Origin: Platerodrilus igneus
Taxonomy: Eukaryota > Arthropoda > Insecta > Coleoptera > Lycidae
NCBI GenBank assembly: GCA_036346225.1
Contig: JARFIW010001344.1
Span: 558,001-622,000, forward strand
Length of the DNA stretch: 64,000 nucleotides
Reading direction: 5' to 3'
Shown in pieces: positions 37,645-49,312 of this stretch. Under the pieces are notes generated by a model. That model did not search any database, was not told where the DNA came from, and was given only the letters and a program-made list of their open reading frames with translations. The translations under genes were made by a program, and so were the position numbers. The stretch's first letter is position 1, and each line of letters starts with the position of its first letter.

Positions 37645-37945
37645 GTGGCGGCTGCGTGGCGTAGTTGGTATGTGTGTGACTACTACGCCCAAGGTCCCGG
37701 GTTCGAATCCCAACACGGTCCGCTTAAAAAATGTTAGGCGAGCATTTCTCACAAAAATACACCCTCGTTCGAATAAGAGGTAAAATGGACGTCCCGTGTG
37801 TGAGTGTTGTCATTCACGTTAAAGATCCCTACCTTACTTGGAACAGCAAGGGTTCGGCAAAATTCCAAATTTTTCAGGTAAAAAAAAACTCTCTTCCTAG
37901 TCAATGTAGTACCTTCGGGTGGAGCATTGGAAAATTACATGTAGA
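37645..37945 (+). mobile_element. tRNA-derived SINE, family 1, full length (301 bp)
   Basis: This is the best copy. It is flanked by 12-bp duplications GTAAAAAAATAC (37633-37644) and GTAAAGAAATAC (37946-37957). The head contains an A box TGGCGTAGTTGG (37657-37668) and B box GGTTCGAATCC (37700-37710), together a pol III internal promoter. The body has GTGTGTGAGTGTTGTCATTC and GTTAAAGATCCCTACCTT. The tail ends GGTGGAGCATTGGAAAATT. It has no poly(A) tail, so its partner LINE presumably recognises the specific tail sequence. Confidence 0.93.
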
Positions 37946-37957
37946 GTAAAGAAATAC

Positions 37958-40924
37958 AAAAATGATACATATGCAAGGTTTCTTAATGAAAATTCTACAT
38001 TACATTACCACCTACCATGAAAAATCTTGTTTCTGTCAATATCGCGGGACACAAAACCGTTGGTCGCCGCTTGCTAAGTGATGTCCTTGTCTATATGGAA
38101 TACTGTTATTCCGCATAAACTTCCTCTTTTTGATTTTCTAACCGTTCGTTCTAATTAAATTAGTCGGAAATAATAATTGTTTCAGATATGACTTGCGCTG
38201 TGGCAGCTGAACCACCTTCACAAAATACAAATCATACCCCTATTTCCCCAAATAATTAAAATAAAAATTTACTTAGAGCTTAACGTCTATTAACGTAAAA
38301 ATATAATTTAATACACAGACACATACAAATATACTCTTCTAAGGATAATTTATCAGCAATCTGGCCAGGTGTTATTGAACAAATCCATTAAAAAAACTTA
38401 AAGAAAAACGTAGCCCAAATCAGCAACAAAATCAACAACCTCCACATTTTCATGCTTTCCTATTTATTTGCTACAGTAGTAAATCCCAACTTGTAATGTT
38501 GTTTATCAAACAAAAAAGCAGTCCAATACCAACGTTGCGCTATTAACTTCTCCTTTCCAAAATACATAGCACCTACACACCTCTTAATAGTCTATTGCTA
38601 TTAATTTATTTTCGATTTACTTCCTAAGTGGCAAAAAATGTCAAAACATATTTACGTCCACGGTCATATACAATTATACCGAACCCTACATAAGTCCATA
38701 TTATTACTTACAGTTTACTTCTTCAAACTCAGATATTGTCTAGGCCATACTAGTTTTCCTTATTTTTCAAAGTCACAGCTACAGCATTACTTCAAAATTC
38801 CCTAAATTAATGACGGGATGAACAAATCCGGTTTCACTCTTTACAAACGGCCATAACAAGCAATTTCTACCTGCAGGCGTTTCGAGCTTTACATTTCACT
38901 AAGCATAAAATCGAAAACTTCTCGTATGCCGCGTGTTTGCTCCCCCGTTTAGCTGTGTGTTGCTCCACTTTTTAACATACCCAAATTTCAATACACATTC
39001 AAAATTTTACACTAACATCTCTTTCAAGGAGTCTATTCGCTTATATTAATACCCAAATCCCCTTAAGTTAACCCATTTGAGGAATCTCGCAATAAGACCC
39101 CAACCGCTTTTTTGTCGTTCTACATGTTCAGGTGACCGATTTATATAAGACTGTCTTACTGATTTAATCACCATTGGCTTTATTCTTTCCACTCATTTTC
39201 TATTTTGTACCTTGTCCGGGATTCTTATTACTGCACAATATTGCTATTACGTTTATAACAAGTAATATGTAAGAAGACCCTATTATACTGTAACTACGTA
39301 GGTGTATCGGTAATTTTGTGATGTGAAATTCCATAATTGCACACGAAGTTTAATGTATGAAAGATTACGTCAGTTTTTGGTAATCCCTGACGTGTGTACT
39401 TTCATAGCTCAGCATCTGAATGCTACATTGTATGGAGTGCTCTTTTATCAATCCTACTCTTACGGTTTATTATTCTGACACGATGATTTCATCAATGTAA
39501 TCCTATCTTCTGTATTCTGCTTTGTTAATGTCGAGTTAATACCAAAGGATGGTTTCCTTTTCAACGATTATTAAAGCCATGTCTATTAAAATTATATCAT
39601 ATTGCTTAGAATTTATTCTACTACAACTCCAAAAGCTGATATTTGAGGTGCATTTTAATGAGTTTCATAATAATTCTGAAGCTTTTTATAATCCGCCTTT
39701 ACTATAAAACTTTATGGTTAAAATATAATTGGTTTGTTAACATCTTGTTGCTTTAAAATAATTTACAACCTGTTTTCCAAATTTCAATATGTATTTGCAG
39801 AAATGCAGCGATTATCTTTATGGTTTTCAGTATAATTAGAATAAAAATACGGATTGAATTACAAGTCTGAGTTTTAAACACTATTTTATATGAACCTAAG
39901 ATTATACAGTTTGTTCCATGAACAGTTTATTCTAGATTAAGTACGGCGTGTTTACCATGTCATTCAAGTCTTGCGTAACGCATCGTGTTGCACTTTTCTC
40001 TTGCAGCTAGCAACTTTAAATATTTGTACAAAGTTTATGTTAGGTTTGTTTTAAGTTAGTGTACTCGAATATTCTTCGTGTGAATTTTAGACCAGGATCA
40101 TTTTCCTGATCTTAGGTTTTGTTATCCTCTTGTTATTTCTTCTGAGGTTTTTTCTTAGCAATCCTCGAATATGGAGATTAGGTGGCGCCTAAAATAGTTC
40201 CCGATTAAAACTGGCATTTTCCACACGATAGTATTTCGCATCTCCTTCGAACACTTATACCACCCTTCTCACTGAGTTGGCAACCGTTCTAGCTGTTAGG
40301 GCCAGGTTGCGATACTTTATCGAAACACACAATTTTTAGCTAGGTACTTCTCTGAATTCCTCTGTGGATTAGCGATTAGACTTTCGGCGTCAAAACTGTA
40401 CAAAACAACCGAAGCGGGCATAGTCAAAGGTGTGCGTATGGCTATATAAGTATTAGGAAATAAATGGTTTAAATTATTATCAATAATTTATTGTAACAAA
40501 GAATGAAGCTATCCTGAACATGTAGCAAGCAGAACGTTTTAAACAGCGAATTTTACCTCAAAACTGCCGTATGGGTGTTAGAGAGAAAATTTCCATAAAG
40601 TTACGCCCGCGGTTAAATAAGGACGGAAATAATCGTTAATGCAATTGGAAAAACTTAATAGGATAGTTGGGGTTAGAGCCACGGAGGCATGAACGAAGGA
40701 CGGGGGGGAGATATAAAGCTAATTGTTACAAAAAAGTGGACGCCTCCTAAACAGGAGGGAAAGTAATAGAGGGGGGTTAGGATTCATTCATTTATTTGAT
40801 TAAATAACTTATAACAAGCTTAAATTGGTTTCTACCTTTGAGTCAGCCCTTGCCGAAGCATTCAATCTTTGAGGTAAATTTGTCATAATACTAATTAAGC
40901 GACGCTCCAACGCGAGGCGTTAGC

Positions 40925-40927
<3 letters not shown>
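37958..40927. other. No recognisable feature
   Basis: AT-rich, without convincing ORFs. The last 40 bp (CCAACGCGAGGCGTTAGCA before the TA tract) resemble 26698 and may be the end of an undefined element. Confidence 0.55.

Positions 40928-40967
<40 letters not shown>
40928..40967. repeat. (TA)n microsatellite
   Basis: Abuts the terminus TGCTGTG of the inverted LTR-like repeat. Confidence 0.95.
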
Positions 40968-40969
<2 letters not shown>

Positions 40970-42651
40970 CTGTGATAAGGGGTTGTTTAAGGGTGTATTT
41001 TATAGCAATGGTCATGTAGTAATCAGAAATTATAATATGAAGCAGAAAACTGCATTTATTTAAGAGAAAATTGAGTAATTGGGATAGTTTGTAAATAGTA
41101 AGCAGTCAACACCCTGTATATAGAGTATAAGTAGTTTTAAGCGACGCAAATAGACATAATAGGACGCATAGTTAGCATGGAAATAAGTAATTCATGCATT
41201 AGTTAAATAGTAAATGTTTAACACCCGGTATATACAGCTTTAGTAATTTTATGAAAGGCAAATAACGATATTTTTTCAGTGGAAGCACGCGTATTTAGAA
41301 GTAAGCATAGTTCAGGTAATTAAACACGCATTCAAAAAGAATTCTAATTATTTATGATAAAACTGAAATAAGAAATAAAACTTAAAAAAGTGTAGTGTAA
41401 GTGCGTACAAACAATTAACAATTTTTAATAGTAAAGGTAATTAAAAATGCGTAAATAGATAAATATATTTGAAAATTGAAAGTCGAATTGCATCAGGTAT
41501 TTGTGTATAATATGGAAATGCGATTATTTTCCCAAAACACCGCATGGTCTGATAACAGAGCATATGTAAGCAAACAACAATTACTCGAAAGGCCGAGAAT
41601 GTTACATCAGAAAACCACTTTAAGTGTAGAAAATAGAGAGACCTTATTGGTTTAAATTAGCGACGGGCTTGTAAGCCAAACCCACAGACCAAGTGGGATA
41701 TCAACAATATATTAACAGCGAGAATGATAACGGAGATCAGTTTTCAACTCAACAAGGCCAAGCTGTGTCACTATAAATCAAATAGTAACGCGTACGTAAT
41801 AATATTTTGATAGTAAAAGTGTTTAATGACAGATAGTGCTACAAATAAGAAAATTTTTGATGCCGATGAACGGCCTAAGTTTGGTGCAAGAAATCTAAAT
41901 CTAAGTTTAATGACCATAATTCGAGGGAGATGTAACAAATCTATGTGACGCTAACGATCCAAAGGGATGCATGATTTTGAGGCTGGTGTAGAATAATAAT
42001 CTAAGTTGGACGATAATAAATCTAAGGCGTGTGGATAGATAATATTTCAAATGGGTATATAATAATTCCGAATTGGAGGAAAATAATTTTGAATATAATA
42101 ATGCATTGATGTTAGTTGATAATGGATGCGTCGATAATTTTGGTTGCGAAAAGGAAATAAAGAAACACACAGACCAGGTTAGATCTTTTAGTTTTAAAAC
42201 ATATTTTTTTTTTGAATTTGAATATTGAATTGATTAATTAATATAAAATAGTGTAACAGAGTCAGCAACGTATTTTTGCATACGTTGAAGGTACGTAATA
42301 TAATAAAGGGGTTTTGAACATTCCAGGCTTTTTTTGATAAAAAAAGAATAGTTTTTGGTGACTTTAGATATATAGTAACACATATGATTTTGAGATAAAT
42401 ATGACTTATAATATCGATTGATTGAAAAGTGTATTTTATTAATTTTCAAAACCTGTACATAATATTTGTTTTCAGTATATGGAATTGAATTAACTTCATT
42501 TTATAATTCAAAATAAAAGCTAGTCGAGACAGAAGAATAATAACCTTAGTGGGAGTGTAACTTGATTGAGATAAACACAGAGAGGTGGAGTCAAGTAGAA
42601 TACGCCATTGATACCGAGTACGGCGTTATCATATCAAGTGTTTATTGGACA
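40968..42651 (-). mobile_element. LTR-like repeat, family TGCTRTG...CACAGCA, copy 2 (inverted)
   Basis: The reverse complement aligns by eye with 21872-23693 throughout, e.g. TGATAACGCC.TACTCGGTAT, TTATATACCCATTTGAAAT, GATGTAACATT and CATGCGGTGTTTTG. The CACAGCA terminus lies at 40968-40974. The other end breaks off at TGTCCAATAAA (42641-42651), about 43 bp short of the copy 1 start. It is moderately diverged from copy 1. Confidence 0.75.
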
Positions 42652-42689
42652 TTATAATTTGAATTAGGGCCGCTATACTTGCGGCCACG

Positions 42690-42722
42690 TCCCCAATGCT
42701 CCACCCGGAGGTACTACACTGG
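42690..42722 (-). mobile_element. SINE family 1 tail fragment
   Basis: About 30 bp matching only the extreme 3' tail (CCAGTGTAGTACC and GGTGGAGCATTGG on minus). It could be a severely 5'-truncated SINE, or the 3' end of the LINE that shares its tail with the SINE. Confidence 0.55.
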
Positions 42723-42839
42723 GTTTAAACGCAAAAAATAAACGTGCTTCTTATTAATTCTAACTTCATAATTAATCCACCCTAAATAAAAATCTAAATA
42801 AAAATCTAACAAAGTAAAATAAAAACTAAAAACAGGGTT

Positions 42840-42990
42840 TAAATAATGGTATCTCTAGCGTTGACTTTGGAGTGTGCCCGATCAACAAGACACAAGCAAA
42901 AATGAGAGGGGGAGGTATCCGTAATACCGGATAGCAGACGCCGGCTCTGCTTACCAGTGCGACCTGAAGGGTCGACTTAAAACTATCCAA
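42840..42990. other. Small GC-richer island with hairpin
   Basis: A locally GC-richer block including ATCCGTAATACCGGAT, an imperfect palindrome, and GCCGGCTCTGC. It looks like the end of an unidentified retroelement or structured RNA; no gene recognised. Confidence 0.3.
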
Positions 42991-43259
42991 ATCTAGCTAG
43001 CTAATTTAAAATGGATTCAAAATTTCTAAGTAGTTGCCAAAAGTATTAATAGTGAATCCAGCTATTTGCCTGCTCTATAAATTTACAAATTCGTCCTCCC
43101 TGATCTAAGTGTTTTATCCTAAATTTGTCCCTAACGTTTCCTATCATTTCCTAACAGACATAATATGCATACAATCTTCTTTTCTATATATACTGCGGCC
43201 AAAAATTGGCTACAGAACGTCAAACGAATCAAGCCACAAAACAATACAATGCAGGCACA

Positions 43260-43330
43260 AATATTAGTGTAAAAATAAATATAAATATAATATAAATATA
43301 TAAATAAACATATAATAAATATATAAAAAA
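43260..43330. repeat. (AAATATA)n low-complexity tract
   Basis: Degenerate AAATATA/AAATAAA repeats. The overlapping ORFs (43131-43435, minus) are translations of it. Confidence 0.85.
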
Positions 43331-44109
43331 ATTTCTGAATAAGCAAAAGCATGTAACAGTGTATATATCAGCAAAAGCAAATACATTATTAGGTGCACTC
43401 GCATGGGCATTATATCGACTAGCGCCATTACACAAAAAATGCGCTTGTTAGATTATTTCAAAATCTGTTTAAAATCACAACTCCATGCTCATGCGAGTAC
43501 AGCCGCCACAATTTTATTCTCACATTCAATATAATTTTCTCCAGCATCGGAAGATCTGGTCGTCTACCTATATCTATTGGTTTTCTACCTTTATGGGGGA
43601 GTTGAATATGCATTGTTAAAGTCCTGGTGGATATGCACTAAATCTTCTGGTGGGGGTAATCACAATCACTGGCACTTCACTTTTAAGTCCGGGGGGGATG
43701 CGCGGTTTCACTCTATTTTATTATTTCTTTATTTATTACACTTATTTAAATTAATGAGGTTTCCTGATTTAGTTTATTGTTATTTATTTATTTCGTTTAT
43801 TCCCGATTTTCTGCGCGTAGAAAGTGGGACAGTGATTGTTTTAGGGTGTGTTCGTCGTGCATATTAGAGTTTTGGGTATACTTATTTAATTATTTTTTAT
43901 TATTGGTTTCCTTTCTTTTTTTTTCTTTTTCTTTTTTTTGGTTGTGTTTTTTTGTTTTTTTTTGCAGGTTTTGGTTATAATGCTTTTATCATGTGAAAAC
44001 CACGCCAGGTCGAAATCTATAATTTTTCAATCCTCCCACCGTCCCCTCCCGACTTACACACGATTATCACCGTCTAATCTCGCAACCCTTTCTGCGAACT
44101 CTCTAAAGA

Positions 44110-45332
44110 CTGTCCAGAACGCCTTCTGGTTAGCCACTTACCCGACTTCCTCTAGGCTCTTTGGCCATGCTAGACCTACGATAGCTAATTTCGTATCAGC
44201 CAATCCTCGATTTTCCGCTTCAAGCGGGCAGTCGAAGAGCACGTGCTCTGCGCTTTCCGCGTCCTCACCGCGGTCGTTGTTGGTTAACCCAAACCTATGT
44301 AAATACGCTTTCAGGGCGCCGTGCCCTGTAATCAACTGAACCATTTTATGATCGAGTTTTACCTCGATCTTGCCTTTAGCTTCTAAGCTCGGTATGAATT
44401 TGTGGGTCAACCTGCCCGTGGCAGCGTTATTCCACCTCTCTTCCCATTGTCGGATTGACCTTTCACGCAACTTTCTTTTAATCAAAGACTTCGGTATCGA
44501 CGAATGTGATATTCGAAAGTCGCCCGTCGCGGCCTCTTTAGCTAATTCATCAGCCCTCTCGTTTCCTACGTTACCATGATCCTGACCCTGACCAAACAGA
44601 ACTTTAAACGTCGAAACTCGAGTGCCGTACGCGCTATCCTCCAGACGTCCGCTTGGATGTCTGTCAAGGTGTTCATGTTTGTTAAAGCCGTCAGCACCGA
44701 TTTACTATCACCGATTATATAATACTCGTCTCTGCCCGTATGGTTTATTACGTAATCGATGGTCTCTCTATGGCTACCAATTCGCACTGGAAGATTGTGC
44801 TCCAGTTTGCGAGTTTGGTTTGAAACCGAAACACCTCCCTTTCCTGCTTATACACGACAAACGCCGCGCATGCTTGCCCATCGTCCATACGTGAACCGTC
44901 CGTATAAATTCTGATACCCATCGCGTCCTCATCACCCACGACAAACTCGATTCCTCTAATATCAGCCGGGTGCCCCAACTCAGATACAAGAATCTTTCTT
45001 GCAATTTCCCTATTACCAAGATTAAGATCTTCGATAATTTCGCGCCCTTTTCCTATATTTATTAATCGCCTATCTCTAATCTCCCTTACGACATATTCGA
45101 TAGGGAGAGTTCTAATGATCACCAAGACCGCCTCCGTGGAGGTGGTCCTGTACGCCCTCGCTGCTTTTACTGCGGTTATGCGTTGTACGCTCGTCAATTG
45201 ACGCACCTCCCTGACTTTACAACCTTCTGCCCATACAGAAGCTGCGTACAGCATCGCCGGCTCAATTGCTCCGGCATAAACCGTCCTCAGCGATTCGCCC
45301 CTGAAACCCCACTTGATTTTAGCCGCCGCCAT
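44110..45332 (-). pseudogene. LINE ORF2, thumb, RNase H and C-terminus
   Basis: The minus ORF 45332-44748 contains the thumb region (VYAGAIEPAMLYAASVW) and then RNase H: YTDGSRMDDG (Asp), CELVAIE (Glu). In the next frame follow YIIGDSKSVLTAL (Asp) and ERADELAKEAA. These acidic residues are the RNase H catalytic set, which removes RNA from the cDNA hybrid. The final ORF 44485-44138 has LITGHGALKAYLHRFGL and ESAEHVLFDCP. Two frameshifts (around 44750 and 44570) break it. RNase H is found in I/LOA- and some R1-type LINEs, not in Jockey or CR1. Confidence 0.85.
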
Positions 45333-45468
45333 AATTTTATTTGATATTTCGCAGCCCTTACTTTTTACGTATTGTACGTGCGCTTTCCAATTTAATTTAT
45401 CGTCGATCTAGACGCCGAGGTAGGTAATACAATCTTTAAACGGGATTTTCTTCTTTCCTAGCTCTAGC

Positions 45469-46216
45469 TTAGGAGGTTTCTGTCCTGGCTTTGTGCCGAA
45501 ATAAAGCGCCTCTGACTTCGTCGTGTAATTTTAATTTTACCGCCTGCGACCATTCGTGTAATTTATTAAGCGCCTCGTTCGGTTTTGTGCGCATATCCAT
45601 TAACAATCTTGATCTTACAATTAAAAGCGTGTCATCCGCAAACCCAACGATTGAGCATCCTGCGGGCAACTTGACCCTAAAGATGCTCTCATACAACAAC
45701 TTCCAAAATGTGGGACCAGAACATGACCCCTGCGGGCATCCCCTTTCCACCTCACGCGACAAAACTTCACCCGGAATTTCAACCTGTGCCAATCGCCCCG
45801 AAAAATAACTCTTGACCAAGGCAGCATCAAATGCTCGTGAAATGTTCAAAGCAACAACGACACAGTACTCTTTAGCATCTCTCGCCTGCTTTATTTCCCC
45901 GACAACGAACTCTAACGCGTCGATAGTCGACTTGCCCTCCACGAAACCAAACTGTCGGTTATTAAAACCGCCGCTGTCTCGCACTAGGTGCTCAATACGC
46001 GTAGTCATAACGCGATCTAAAACTTTCCCCAGCACCGGTAGCAAGCTAATTGGACGATAGCTGCCGGGGTCTGACGCATCCGCCTTTTTAGGTTTGGGTA
46101 TAAATTTCACGTTCTGGATTTTTCAGCAACGCGGAAAAATGCCCCTTCTAAACAAAGATTAAACAACCCGACGACGACACACGAGGCTAACAGGCACGCC
46201 TCCAGAGCTGCGTTTG
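45469..46216 (-). pseudogene. LINE ORF2, reverse transcriptase core
   Basis: An open frame of 213 codons covers RT motifs: KFIPKPKK and SYRPISLLPVLGK (fingers), FGFVEGKSTIDAL, VVALNISRAFDAA (motif A; D-to-N before the Ser), RGCPQGSCSGPTFWKLL (motif B) and GFADDTLLIV (motif C, catalytic AspAsp intact). Upstream, 46216-46110 continues in another frame with SNAALEACLLASC and NLCLEGAFF. Just downstream, YLGV.IDDKLNWK carries a stop codon. Motif A normally has an Asp (ALDISRAFD); here it reads Asn, so even this copy may be inactive. Confidence 0.87.
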
Positions 46217-46220
46217 AAGT

Positions 46221-48062
46221 TGTAACGAATATATATTCTGTAGCACTATTTTTGGAAGAATCACATCTGTGCATTTTTAGTCTGCGATATTTGATTCTTG
46301 TATTTGATACTGTTATATCTGAAAGAAACAATTCCACAATGGAACAGGAAATCATGAACGTTTAATTAGCTTAAATGCTTTACCCAGAAATATTTAATAA
46401 TAATATACACTCAGAAAACATATTTAAAAGGGAACTAGTCGTTTGTGTTGCCTAATCCACAGGCGGATTATATCCTTTCAGTCGTTAAAATTAGGATAGC
46501 GCTTGCGTGAATACGGTCACGAGGTGACGCGCAAAGCAGATGAGCCGTTCCTTACTTGCTCGGAATGAATAATCAAGTCAGCCATTGTATTTGAGAATGT
46601 AGTCCAGACTGCATCATATACAGATGGGCTCCCAAGTTCTTCATAAGTGGGGGCCTCAGAATAGGCGTGCCGAGATAGAGACAGGAGGGCTAGTCGTCTT
46701 GGGACACGGAAGATTCATTTCTGTAACTCCGGCAAGGCACTAGACCACGCTCCTTTAAAAAATGGTTCGAGTCGGTATTTGTTAACGCGCATGAAGTAAC
46801 TAGAAATACATGTAAAGAGATTGGGACAACGTTCGTTTATTAAGAAATTACAGCTTTTGTTCGATGTTTTGTTGCAACAGGTTAGTAAGCGGATTCCAGA
46901 AAATGTGCATGGCAGTTCGATAACTAGGGGTAACAGCTTCATTAAAAACAGGTATCAAACCTTTCTTTTGTTATGTTTGTGAGACTTTAAAAGTGCTCAC
47001 ATAAAATTGTAATCGAAGATTGTTTAATTATACTAAATTTTGTGCACGAAGAACAACGTGGAATATAATTGTTAAGAAATACTATTAAAATAATTTTGTA
47101 AGACACGCGGAGCATCCATGTGTTAAAATATTGTGATTCTAAAGTCCATTTCCTGTTTTTTAAAAAGTTCATTACAGATGTCAAATTTTAATAAGGTCAT
47201 TATACTTGAATAAGTTGAAATTTTATTTATATAAGTTAGCTGCACGTGATATAAATTTTTTTAAAGAAATAAATTAAACTGACGTGAAAAACATGTAAAC
47301 CAATAAACAGATCTGTCCATTTGGTATCAGAAATTTTGTTATGAAATATTATTAAAATTAAGGTCTTGTTATGTCAAGACAGATTTATAAAGAATTCAAT
47401 TTTATTATTTCGTATTTGTAATCATATTAAAAAAAACGAAAAGAGAAAAACTATATTAAATTTCATTTTTGGACTCAAGTTTTTTATTCCATGTACAATT
47501 AATTTTAATAAATTTTATTAAAGAAAATAAATTTTTTGAATAATGAAATTAATTACGAATGTTGAAGTAATTTAAAAACACATATGTTACGATTGATTTA
47601 TTCTGGATGTCCATTTTCAATTCAAATACCTTTGGTGTGGTAATCTCAACATTATCCACCCGTAATTATTAGTATGTTTTTTTATTAAAAAGCACAAACA
47701 GTGTTTTTTTAAAAGAAAATTTGTTGTGTACTTTTTCTTTCAGGGTCATCGAGATCGAAGAGGTTGTAAGTATGTTCCATAGGTTTCCAGATGTGTTAGT
47801 TCATTAAGTTGTAAGTTTTTTATGGTGCTTATATCCCACGAGTTTCTGTATCTTCTCATAGGAGTATTGAATTTCTTGTGCTATCATCCATATAGATACA
47901 GTGGCGCTCAATTCCCCTTTTTCTTTTTATGTTAGCTTACTGTAGAGTTTATACCATCCCCACGCCCTTTCTCATTGCTCACCCTTGGGGTAATTCCCAG
48001 ACTTAGCCGCAAACAAGTAAAGCTTCACTTGTATACAACGAGTGGAGGCAAAAAATGTTACA
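46221..48062. mobile_element. 1842-bp TG...CA insertion (solo-LTR-like) in the LINE RT
   Basis: It starts TGTAACGAATATATATTC and ends AAAAAATGTTACA. The flanks are AAGT (46217-46220) and AAGT (48063-48066), a 4-bp target duplication. Excising it with one AAGT joins GHDGIT to SNAALEACL in frame in the LINE, which fixes both ends exactly. TG...CA termini with a 4-bp TSD and no coding content suit a solo LTR, though this is long for one; the 6-bp inverted ends TGTAAC/GTTACA would also fit a small DNA transposon. Confidence 0.75.
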
Positions 48063-48066
48063 AAGT

Positions 48067-48699
48067 GATTCCATCATGCCCCGGTGCCTTCTTAGGATTC
48101 ATCCTCTTAAGAGCCCTGACCACCTCGTGAACTAGGATTGTCTTATCGGCACCTGTTCTTTGCGCCTCTGCAGCTTCCCGACGTACTAAATCGTGCGACG
48201 CTTCATCCCCCTCGGGATTATCCGATGGGAAAAATTTCTCTAGTAAATATTCCGCCGTGGTTTTAAAACCTTCCGTGTATCCGCCATTTGTTTTCTTTAT
48301 ATTACTTAGCGCGAATTTTTGTTGTTTTCTTCTAATTACGCGATATGCGGTTCCCCAGGGTTCTTTCTCTGAGTTTCGCGTGCAGAATTCTTTAAATTTA
48401 TTCGTTCGCGTTTCTTCTATTAATATTTTATATTCGCGGTAACTTTGATTATATTTTATTCTACGTTGTTCTCTTATATCTCCCGAGGCGCGTTTATAGC
48501 GGCGCTTTAGGTTACGCGTTTCTGCCCGCTTGGTGGTTAGTTTCCGGGTCCACCAGGGTACGCTGTTTTTAAATGTTCCTTTTGCGGCATGGAATACGAC
48601 GACTCGTCTACCACCGCGTCGTTTAATTTTTCGCGAGTGTTTCGTCTGCCTCTCGGCAGTTAAATAGCTCATTTTCAAGCACAGGGATACTTTTGCCAA
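48067..48699 (-). pseudogene. LINE ORF2, linker between endonuclease and RT
   Basis: An open frame of about 210 codons, rich in Lys/Arg: SVPWWTRKLTTKRAETRNLK, RRKQQKFALSNIKK, YLLEKFFPSD and ALKRMNPKKAPGHDGIT. The WW..L and KKAPGxDGIT motifs are the conserved lead-in to LINE RT domains. The frame is cut exactly at the TG...CA insertion. Confidence 0.85.
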
Positions 48700-49312
48700 A
48701 TTTTTGTTTAAATCGCTCCCAATTTGCTTTTTTATTACAGAACCGCGAAAATATAGTTAGCTGCTCTTTTGCGTTTCTTTTGGTTTCAACGTCCCATTTT
48801 ATTAATTTATGGTCAGAGAGCGTTTCCGCGTCCGACATTAATTTCCAATTACAAATCGTTTCTAACATTTCGTGCGAGCCTGCAGTAATATCTTTAAAAC
48901 TGTTGCCTCTATGCCCCTCAAACGTAGGTGAATCATAAGTGTTTATCACACTAAGGTCCCATTCCGTAAAAAGATCAGCAACCTGCGAGCCTCTATCGTC
49001 TTCGATAGGGCTGCCCTATAGTGACGACTTGGCATTAAAATCTCCCACTATGATTAGATTTTTATTTCTGCCGATTTTACGAATAATATTATCTACTTGA
49101 TTTATCAAGTCCTCGGTTTGGGGATTTTCCCGCCGGGAATCGACCGGCGGGAGGTACGCGCTTATTACGTAGAACGCATTTCTCCCTGATTTGATTTCGG
49201 CCGTCGTTAAAAATTCGTTCGATAAATTATTTAATATAATTCCGGCGCATAGTAAGCTTAGTAGATTGGAACTGGAAACGTATAAATCGCACCTAGCACT
49301 AACGTGCAATTT
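48700..49312 (-). pseudogene. LINE ORF2, APE endonuclease, C-terminal part
   Basis: Reads HVSARCDLYVSSSN, AFYVISAYLPP, NLIIVGDFNAKSSL (catalytic Asp-Asn), a stop, then INTYDSPTFEGHRGNSFKDI and ETLSDHKLI (the terminal Ser-Asp-His motif). This nuclease nicks the target DNA that primes reverse transcription. It is interrupted at its left part by the Penelope-like insertion at 49313; the N-terminal part lies at 51810-52010. Confidence 0.87.

Noticed and set aside
43990..46060. Plus-strand ORFs of 69-133 codons across the LINE
   Set aside because: They are antisense shadows of the LINE RT and RNase H frames.
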